Shown one piece after another: positions 1 through 4,246 of a stretch of 6,055 nt of DNA. The notes beneath the pieces are model-generated. The model searched no databases. It was given only the letters and a program-made list of their open reading frames with translations, and was not told the DNA's origin. Made by a program: the position numbers and the translations under genes. Every line of letters starts with the position of its first letter. The first letter of the stretch is position 1. The stretch is from Methanothrix sp. (GTDB lineage Archaea; Halobacteriota; Methanosarcinia; Methanotrichales; Methanotrichaceae), in contig JAJRAX010000007.1 of assembly GCA_028679775.1 (NCBI GenBank), positions 1 through 6,055 on the forward strand. Reading direction: 5' to 3'.

Positions 1-920
1 ACGAACTCGAGTCCGCTCTCTCGCAGGAAGCTCATGTTTCGGTAGATCTCAAAGCCGTGGTGCTCGACCTCTGCCCTCTTCGAGCCTCGGAACTCTATCT
101 CCCAGATGATCTCTCCGATCTTTTTCAGGTCTCCTCTCTCAAAAGCCGGGATGAGATCCATGAGCAACAGATAGGCCTTGAGCTCTCGATCCTGATAATC
201 CAGGTTCCTTGCCCGGTTCATGAGCAGGTCGAACTCCGCCCGCCCGGCAGATGAGACGACAGTTGGTGGAATTGTCACAAAGACGTTCATTCCCTCGGCA
301 AAACGGTGGCGGTAGACGAGAGCCAGCTCGTCGCCGGTAATCGCCATTCCTCCGTAGGTGGCTGCCGCCGGGCCAACGCCTGTCTCAAAGCCGTTGGTGA
401 CACGTCCGTCCTCAGTCTCCTCAACGTAGTTATGGCCTAAGAGCAGCCGGATCTGCTCGCTTGTTAGAGGCGAGCCGAGAGCTGCATTCATGGCATGACC
501 GAGTGCCAGGAGAACCGATCCGGTTGACCCCAGGCCGACGTGCTTCTTCTCGTGGTCTGAGACAACGATTTTGAATCCGCCTTCATAACGAACTGTCTTC
601 CTAAAGACCTCGGCGAAGTGACGGATGATGGGCTCACGCGAGTAATCGATCTCCAGGCCGGATGAGGTGCATTCTACCCTCGCGGAGCAGTAGATCTGCA
701 GGGCAAAACCGACTCCTCCGCCGCCTGGCCTGTTAGGAGCAAATCGGTTCATGTCGAGGACTGTGAGATGGATACGCCCGGGAGCCGTGGCTGTGACAAT
801 TCCTGAGTAGGGGGCTAGATTATAGTCCTTTTCAAGTCCGAGAGTGTGGATGCATTCTCCGGGGCGAAATGGCTGGAAATCGTACTCGACAAGGTCCAGG
901 TCTCCGCCTCTTATCTTCAT
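1..920 (-). CDS. GHMP-kinase-family protein, COG1907-like (beta-RFAP synthase-related), 3' end cut by window
   Basis: Open reading frame of 306 codons with no stop before the left edge, so the C-terminus is missing. After an N-terminal extension of about 40 residues comes APGRIHL (residues 46-52), the usual GHMP motif 1, then a glycine-rich GGGGVGFAL stretch (67-74 region), and GLGSTGS (129-135), the phosphate-binding GHMP motif 2. NGFETGVGPAAATYGG (176-191) resembles the substrate-domain glycine motif of the COG1907 group, which includes beta-ribofuranosylaminobenzene 5'-phosphate synthase, the first committed enzyme of methanopterin synthesis. The third GHMP motif would lie past the edge. 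Exact substrate is inference; another small-molecule kinase is possible. The start is uncertain: ATG at 920 is given, but TTG at 929 is better spaced from GGAAGG at 946-941. The gene lies 47 bases after the DUF2148 gene on the same strand, probably co-transcribed. Confidence 0.75.
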   Translation of the reverse strand, partial: MKIRGGDLDLVEYDFQPFRPGECIHTLGLEKDYNLAPYSGIVTATAPGRIHLTVLDMNRFAPNRPGGGGVGFALQIYCSARVECTSSGLEIDYSREPIIRHFAEVFRKTVRYEGGFKIVVSDHEKKHVGLGSTGSVLLALGHAMNAALGSPLTSEQIRLLLGHNYVEETEDGRVTNGFETGVGPAAATYGGMAITGDELALVYRHRFAEGMNVFVTIPPTVVSSAGRAEFDLLMNRARNLDYQDRELKAYLLLMDLIPAFERGDLKKIGEIIWEIEFRGSKRAEVEHHGFEIYRNMSFLRESGLEF

Positions 921-967
921 CTTAGCCAATGGGCATCTACCTTCCTTGCTTGCTCAGGTCTTGCTTC

Positions 968-1516
968 TTAGGCGGGTCGATCAAAGTAGATGCTCTTTCC
1001 TGAGGCCTTGAGTGGCAGGGCATATGCCACAAGGCATCCCTCCAGCAAGTTCAGGGAAAGAGCAGCAACTCCTGCAGAGAACATGATGCGGTTGTCTACA
1101 TTGTGAAGGCTCGCAGTCTTTGCAGCCGAGCCCAAAGCTATGCCGAGATCGGTCATCTTGATTATGCAGTTGGGGCCGGAAAAGGGCTTGTTCGGCTCCT
1201 TTGATTTGAAATCATTTTGGGCCTCTCGCATCTCTTTACAGGTGGCAAACCCGCATCCACCGCAGTCGAGACCCACGCTGTCTCCTGACTTGCTGCCTAT
1301 GAGGAGGCAGGCGTCGCTCCTCTCCACGTTGCCGGCGTCTCGAAGGAAGAATTTTATGCCTCGGGCTTCACCCAGGCGGCGCATCTCCTTCGCCAGCTCC
1401 TGGAGTTCACCATCTGCCAGCACTCGGATCACTATCGAATCCTGGCCGCGGCCTTTAGGAGCTGTTCTGGCGGAGAGGGCCATCAGCTCGGCCACCATTT
1501 CTACTGCTTTTATCAT
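968..1516 (-). CDS. DUF2148 ferredoxin-domain protein (Fe-S)
   Basis: A 182-residue protein, a usual length for the DUF2148/COG4739 family of archaea and anaerobic bacteria, whose function is not established. The central motif LDCGGCGFATC (83-93) gives C85-x2-C88-x4-C93, and GPNC supplies C117, a spacing like the four-cysteine [4Fe-4S] motif of corrinoid Fe-S proteins. C70 and C161 are additional cysteines. A binding site for a low-potential cluster is therefore likely, but its redox partner is unknown. No signal peptide is visible, so it is probably cytosolic. The ATG at 1516 is favoured because a good TATA box lies about 25 bases upstream and the coding frame starts with the family-like helix EMVAELMALSART. 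It precedes the GHMP-family gene in the same direction, so a shared role or transcript is possible. Confidence 0.85.
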   Translation of the reverse strand: MIKAVEMVAELMALSARTAPKGRGQDSIVIRVLADGELQELAKEMRRLGEARGIKFFLRDAGNVERSDACLLIGSKSGDSVGLDCGGCGFATCKEMREAQNDFKSKEPNKPFSGPNCIIKMTDLGIALGSAAKTASLHNVDNRIMFSAGVAALSLNLLEGCLVAYALPLKASGKSIYFDRPA

Positions 1517-1537
1517 GAGAGTGCGATAGGCGGATTC

Positions 1538-1555
1538 GTATTTATAGAATGCCTT
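1538..1555 (-). promoter_or_regulatory. TATA box/BRE for the DUF2148 gene
   Basis: On the minus strand the sequence reads AAGGCATTCTATAAATAC. TCTATAAATAC fits the archaeal TATA consensus and a purine-rich BRE-like AAGG precedes it. The box is centred near 1543, which predicts a transcription start close to 1517, at or next to the ATG at 1516. This implies a leaderless or nearly leaderless mRNA, and no Shine-Dalgarno sequence is seen before the ATG. Confidence 0.6.
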
Positions 1556-1576
1556 TTGCGCTAATCGGTCAGACTA

Positions 1577-1993
1577 TCAATGCCTGTCTTCCAGAATTGT
1601 GTACTCGTCAAGATCGATTATCTGGCCTTTCTGCTTCTCACCGCCGGCGGCTGTGCTGCCGGTAGGTCCTTTCTCTCGTCCTCTCATCATGGCCAGGAGG
1701 ATTGCAGCCAGCGCCGAGAGAGCACCTGCACCGGCAAGGCCACCCCTTTTGGCAAACCTGAGGAGCATCAGTTCAGCCAGGCCTTTTAGAAGACTGCCGA
1801 AAAGACTGGATCTGCCGCTACCTGTCGCGGCTCTCGCCAGACCAGAGAAGAATGACTTGACCTTTGATATCGTGGATGGTCGAAAGGCGAATTTCGCGGA
1901 TTTAGTGATTGCAATTATGAATGCATTCCTTGCCGCTTTATTAAGCAGAACGGCGCTAACAACTGCTTTTATCAGCTTTGCCAGCATTCCCAT
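1577..1993 (-). CDS. Unrecognised 138-residue basic, probably membrane-associated protein
   Basis: I do not recognise a family. The N-terminal 30 residues are hydrophobic and basic (LIKAVVSAVLL and AFIIAI around residues 7-29). A second hydrophobic, glycine/alanine-rich stretch lies at about 85-103 (AGALSALAAILLAMM), followed by a basic RGREKG patch. The C-terminal 20 residues change to polar and acidic (IIDLDEYTILEDRH). The middle is rich in serine, arginine and lysine. Two membrane segments with a short acidic cytosolic tail are plausible; amphipathic helices lying on the membrane are the alternative. The ATG at 1993 has no Shine-Dalgarno, but a TATA-like box sits about 30 bases upstream; ATG at 1987 is a possible alternative. 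It ends with tandem in-frame stops TGA-TAG. Neighbours are the 82-residue unknown gene (33 bases upstream) and the DUF2148 gene (60 bases downstream). The regular codon use and promoter support a real gene. Confidence 0.65.
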   Translation of the reverse strand: MGMLAKLIKAVVSAVLLNKAARNAFIIAITKSAKFAFRPSTISKVKSFFSGLARAATGSGRSSLFGSLLKGLAELMLLRFAKRGGLAGAGALSALAAILLAMMRGREKGPTGSTAAGGEKQKGQIIDLDEYTILEDRH

Positions 1994-2014
1994 CAGGCTA
2001 TATTACCACAATGC

Positions 2015-2028
2015 AATGATATATTACT
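2015..2028 (-). promoter_or_regulatory. TATA-like box for the 138-residue gene
   Basis: The minus strand reads AGTAATATATCATT, with a TATA-like core TAATATATC at 2026-2018. A start about 25 bases downstream falls near 1996, three bases before the ATG at 1993. The box overlaps the second stop codon of the upstream 82-residue gene, so the two genes may have separate promoters despite being close. No BRE is obvious. Confidence 0.4.
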
Positions 2029-2275
2029 ATCTGTCATCGACTGGAAAGCTCGCAGGCCAGAGCGTTTTCTCACGGCTTCTCTGTCTGATCATCTCTTCGG
2101 CCTCAACGATGCTGATGCCAAAGACCTCAGCCAGGATCTCCTGGGCGGCATGAAGCTTCAAGTCTATCAGGTCATCTCCATTCATGCTCATTCGCGAAGC
2201 TTCCGGCTGGACAATGGATATTTTCTTAGCACTTGCTGAGCTGTCGAGGGCTTTTGTCATATGGGAATTTGCCAT
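2027..2275 (-). CDS. Unrecognised small protein of 82 residues
   Basis: I do not recognise a family. The first 30 residues are polar and rich in serine and lysine, probably disordered. Residues 35-69 form a convincing amphipathic helical region (DLIDLKLHAAQEILAE, then FGISIVEAEEMIRQRSREK), which could be a small helical or helix-turn-helix-like interaction domain. The tail TLWPASFPVDDR is short. The frame is open further upstream to an ATG at 2377, but that extension would run through the tRNA-Ala gene, so ATG 2275 is preferred. An AT-rich TATA-like element about 25 bases before 2275 supports this. No Shine-Dalgarno is seen. The gene ends with tandem in-frame stops TAG-TAA. It lies 44 bases after tRNA-Ala and 33 bases before the 138-residue gene. 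No function can be assigned. Confidence 0.6.
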   Translation of the reverse strand: MANSHMTKALDSSASAKKISIVQPEASRMSMNGDDLIDLKLHAAQEILAEVFGISIVEAEEMIRQRSREKTLWPASFPVDDR

Positions 2276-2294
2276 AAGAAAATATTCTGCATTC

Positions 2295-2306
2295 AAATTT
2301 AAGTAA
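2295..2306 (-). promoter_or_regulatory. Possible TATA element for the 82-residue gene
   Basis: On the minus strand ATTACTTAAATT lies between tRNA-Ala and the ATG at 2275. Its centre near 2300 would place a transcription start at about 2275, again a leaderless arrangement. The sequence is AT-rich all around, so this could also be chance or part of the 3' flank where the tRNA transcript ends. Confidence 0.35.
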
Positions 2307-2319
2307 TTAATGGATTTGA

Positions 2320-2391
2320 TGGACTTGACGGGATTCGAACCCGTGGCCTCCGCCTTGCGAAGGCGGCGATCTACCACTGATCTACAAGCCC
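2320..2391 (-). tRNA. tRNA-Ala (anticodon CGC)
   Basis: A 72-base complete cloverleaf. Acceptor GGGCTTG pairs with CAAGTCC, with discriminator A73 at 2320. The pair G3-U70, the alanine identity element, is present. The D arm is GATC/GATC with loop AGTGGTA. The anticodon stem CCGCC/GGCGG holds the seven-base loop TTCGCAA, giving anticodon CGC (plus-strand gcg at 2357-2359), which reads GCG. The variable loop is AGGCC, and the T arm is ACGGG/CCCGT with loop TTCGAAT. No CCA is encoded (TCA follows A73), so it must be added after transcription. No intron is present. The 5' end is only 12 bases after the aEF-1beta stop codon and no TATA box is visible in between or in the end of that gene, so co-transcription with the protein genes is likely. 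Confidence 0.97.
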
Positions 2392-2403
2392 AAAGAGAGT
2401 GGT

Positions 2404-2673
2404 TTAGAGGAGGCCTACCTCTTCCACCTCAACCGATTCCACGCCGGCTACCTTGCTTACTGCTACCTCAATCTCATCCGGGCTTCGGCCACCCTTGTCA
2501 TCCATTATTGTGACGACGATGAGAGCCTTCAGGCCAAAGGCGATAGGCATCTCTTCGATGGCATGCAGCCTTGCGAAGGATGGTATTACCTTTTTGATAT
2601 CCTCGGCGAGCTTCTTTAGATCAAGGTCGGCGCTCTCCGGCATAACCTTCATTCTTACTGCGGCATCTCCCAT
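2404..2673 (-). CDS. ef1b: Archaeal translation elongation factor 1-beta (aEF-1beta)
   Basis: An 89-residue protein, the normal length for the archaeal family. aEF-1beta is the guanine nucleotide exchange factor that restores GTP on EF-1alpha after aminoacyl-tRNA delivery; it acts in the cytosol. The protein has the expected small alpha-beta layout: VRMKVMPES strand, LKKLAEDIKKVIP helix, the family-typical PIAFGLKALIVVTIMDD segment at about 43-59, and a final SPDEIEVAVSKVAGVESVEVEEV helix-strand region. The ATG at 2673 follows a clear Shine-Dalgarno GAGGTGG with six-base spacing. The upstream zinc ribbon gene ends at 2684, so the Shine-Dalgarno overlaps its TGA stop; the two genes are surely on one transcript and may be translationally coupled. 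tRNA-Ala follows after 12 bases. The zinc ribbon-aEF-1beta pairing occurs in other archaea, such as haloarchaea. Confidence 0.95.
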   Translation of the reverse strand: MGDAAVRMKVMPESADLDLKKLAEDIKKVIPSFARLHAIEEMPIAFGLKALIVVTIMDDKGGRSPDEIEVAVSKVAGVESVEVEEVGLL

Positions 2674-2683
2674 CTATTCCACC

Positions 2684-2854
2684 TCACGGTCCCGAGAAGC
2701 CACAGGCTTTGCAGGTATAAACGTTGCTTTGCTTTTTACATTTGTTACATCTGGCAATCACGGTTCCACAGCTAGGGCAGGGGAATCTGGTTCCGCCCAC
2801 GCCGGTCAGCGCAATGCCACATGATATGCATTTCTCTGGCAATTCTTCCTTCAT
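2684..2854 (-). CDS. Small zinc ribbon protein, HVO_2753-like, 56 residues
   Basis: A 56-residue protein with four CxxC knuckles: C9-x2-C12 (CISCG), C26-x2-C29 (CPSCG), C36-x2-C39 (CNKC) and C48-x2-C51 (CKACG). Eight cysteines suggest two zinc sites. This pattern and size match the archaeal zinc finger protein family represented by HVO_2753 of Haloferax volcanii, often annotated as an RNA-binding zinc ribbon. The molecular role is not settled. The ATG at 2854 is the only reasonable start: an upstream ATG at 2864 runs into a stop after two codons. The Shine-Dalgarno is weak (GGGATGAG region), and a good TATA box lies about 35 bases upstream. It heads a tight group with aEF-1beta (10 bases away) and tRNA-Ala, which points to a job in translation. 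Confidence 0.9.
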   Translation of the reverse strand: MKEELPEKCISCGIALTGVGGTRFPCPSCGTVIARCNKCKKQSNVYTCKACGFSGP

Positions 2855-2883
2855 GTTATCTCATCCCTGGTTGATGTATTTCT

Positions 2884-2900
2884 CTGTATAAACCTTCCCA
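2884..2900 (-). promoter_or_regulatory. TATA box and BRE for the zinc ribbon-aEF-1beta-tRNA-Ala group
   Basis: The minus strand reads TGGGAAGGTTTATACAG. GGTTTATAC (2894-2886) is a good archaeal TATA box, with purine-rich GGGAAGG as BRE immediately upstream. The predicted start is near 2863, giving a leader of about nine bases before the ATG at 2854. This is the only convincing promoter for the zinc ribbon gene, aEF-1beta and probably tRNA-Ala. Confidence 0.6.
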
Positions 2901-2935
2901 TAGAAGGACTGATTTTTTGTCGCAATTGATATTTA

Positions 2936-3571
2936 TCAGCTGATGATAACTGTGCCGCCCTCTTCTTTCTTCAAGGCGTCGGTAAAGCGCCATTCATCAG
3001 TGCCGTTGAGAACCCAGATCCTCATTCCCTGGAGTGGACCACAGATTAGTCGAATGGTGCCCTGATCGATGCAGCTTTCGCGACCCAGCAGGCGACTTGC
3101 CTGCAGTTCTGACTTCAGCTCGCCATCGAAGATCACTCCGTCCACGTCAGTGGCCTTGATCAATGGGGCAGAGAGCTGCGCGGCTATGAGGGCTGCCACT
3201 GAGTCTGAAGTGTAGTCCCAGTTGTGCTCCAGGCCGCGATCGTCTCTCAGCAGTGCCTGGTAGGGCAGGAGGATCAGGATAGCTGGCTCGACCTCTGGGC
3301 AAGGGCGACGGATGTCGCTGGCGAGGGATGCTCCAGTTCCGTCCGCCAGGAAGTGGGCATATTGTTCCATTGCCAGGACTGCCATCCAGTGCGCGGCCTC
3401 GTCGGAGAGGTCCCCGCGCGAGTAAATTTCACGCACCAGGTCTGCCATGGGCCCGCCGCCCGGAACCACGAGAAAGCTGTAGCCTTCATCCTCCAAGGCC
3501 AGGAGTGATCGGATGAGCGATCTGGCGGATGGCATCAGACTTCCTCCCATCTTCAGGACATAAAAGGGCAT
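2936..3571 (-). CDS. mfnE: MfnE-like amino-acid-kinase-fold enzyme: [5-(aminomethyl)furan-3-yl]methyl phosphate kinase
   Basis: In methanofuran synthesis MfnE phosphorylates the aminomethylfuran phosphate to the diphosphate, ready for coupling to tyramine-glutamate. The 211-residue protein has the amino acid kinase fold motifs in order: LKMGGSL (6-12, phosphate-binding lysine and glycines), VVPGGGPMADLVR (35-47), YTSDSVAALIA (120-130), IKATDVDGVI (138-147, nucleotide-site region) and VLNGTDEWR (187-195). This order and length match the methanogen MfnE protein (MJ0458-like) more than longer aspartate, glutamate or uridylate kinases. I chose ATG 3571 because family members start just before the K-x-GGSL motif; ATG 3592 would add MQRLLLF. 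TAATAG near 3600 could be a poor TATA box for a leaderless start at 3571. It ends with tandem stops TGA-TAA. It is divergent from the Nudix-gltX pair and 81 bases before the zinc ribbon gene. Confidence 0.85.
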   Translation of the reverse strand: MPFYVLKMGGSLMPSARSLIRSLLALEDEGYSFLVVPGGGPMADLVREIYSRGDLSDEAAHWMAVLAMEQYAHFLADGTGASLASDIRRPCPEVEPAILILLPYQALLRDDRGLEHNWDYTSDSVAALIAAQLSAPLIKATDVDGVIFDGELKSELQASRLLGRESCIDQGTIRLICGPLQGMRIWVLNGTDEWRFTDALKKEEGGTVIIS

Positions 3572-3685
3572 GAATAGTAGTAATCGCTGCATTCTATTAG
3601 AGTCTCTTCCTTGAGGGCTATGCAGAATGATCGAGCAGCAAGATTTCCAAAAAAGTTAGCCAAAGGCCGATTGGATGTAGGGTAG

Positions 3686-3728
3686 GGAGGGATCCACGAA
3701 TAATCGACCTTTGCCGTACATCCCCTCC
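3686..3728. promoter_or_regulatory. Imperfect inverted repeat in the mfnE/Nudix divergent region
   Basis: ggagggat (3686-3693) pairs with atcccctcc (3720-3728) with one bulged C, separated by 26 bases. It sits in the 187-base space between divergently transcribed mfnE and the Nudix gene, which must contain both promoters. It could be a regulator site or a chance G-run/C-run match. No strong TATA box is visible for either gene; weak candidates are agataagg at 3741-3748 (plus) and CGATTATTCG near 3708-3698 (minus). Confidence 0.25.
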
Positions 3729-3779
3729 GACTTGGGACGTAGATAAGGCTTTTGGTTGTGATGAGGGACCTTCAGCATC

Positions 3780-4205
3780 ATGAACGAGACGAAACGGATA
3801 CTGACCCCCCTTCTGGCTGTGGACGCAGTCATTTTCTATGCTGGAGGAATTGTCCTCATTCAGAGAGACAATCCGCCCTTTGCAGGCAGTTATGCCCTGC
3901 CCGGCGGATTTGTCGAGATCGGCGAGACTGTTGAGGCTGCTGCCGTCCGCGAGGCGCGCGAGGAGACTGGCCTGGACATAGAGCTATTGGGGCTTGCAGG
4001 CGTCTACTCAGACCCTGCACGCGATCCCCGTGGCCACGTGGTCTCTATCGCCTTTCTCGCCCAGGGAAGAGGCGATCTTCTGGCAGGGTCTGATGCCAGA
4101 GCTGCCCAGATCTTCTCTTTGCATAGCCTGCCGGAGCTGGCCTTCGACCACGGCAAAATCATAAGCGATGCCCTTGCTCTGGACAATCAAATTAAAGTAG
4201 AGTGA
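3780..4205 (+). CDS. Nudix hydrolase, ADP-ribose pyrophosphatase-like
   Basis: A 141-residue protein with a perfect Nudix box GX5EX7REUXEEXGU at residues 43-65 (G43, E49, R57, E58, E61, E62, G64, L65), which binds divalent metal and cleaves nucleoside diphosphates linked to another moiety. The preceding FAGSYALPGGFVE and the following YSDPARDPRGHVVSIAFLA segments resemble archaeal ADP-ribose pyrophosphatases such as MJ1149, so ADP-ribose is the favoured substrate; the specificity is inference. No signal peptide or membrane segment is seen. The ATG at 3780 follows gaggga at 3763-3768, a somewhat distant Shine-Dalgarno. It ends with tandem in-frame stops TGA-TAG, 41 bases before gltX on the same strand, so the two genes are probably co-transcribed. 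The link to GluRS may be simple housekeeping of NAD-derived or damaged nucleotides; no direct connection can be shown. Confidence 0.92.
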   Translation: MNETKRILTPLLAVDAVIFYAGGIVLIQRDNPPFAGSYALPGGFVEIGETVEAAAVREAREETGLDIELLGLAGVYSDPARDPRGHVVSIAFLAQGRGDLLAGSDARAAQIFSLHSLPELAFDHGKIISDALALDNQIKVE

Positions 4206-4246
4206 TAGGAATTAGCCTCTTTACCTGAACTAGGAAGAGATGTTTC

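Noticed and set aside
1140..2153. Plus-strand frames opposite the DUF2148 and 138-residue genes
   Set aside because: The cysteine motif and promoters support the minus strand; the plus frames have low-complexity composition rich in arginine, serine and proline with no motif.
2276..2377. Extension of the 82-residue frame upstream to an ATG at 2377 (116 residues)
   Set aside because: It would translate through most of tRNA-Ala; the perfect cloverleaf and the TATA-like element before 2275 favour the shorter form.
3649..3668. Small hairpin (gcc-aaa-ggc) plus T6 on the minus strand upstream of mfnE as a terminator or attenuator
   Set aside because: The stem is only three base pairs, and there is no minus-strand gene upstream that it could terminate; attenuation cannot be argued without a mapped start.
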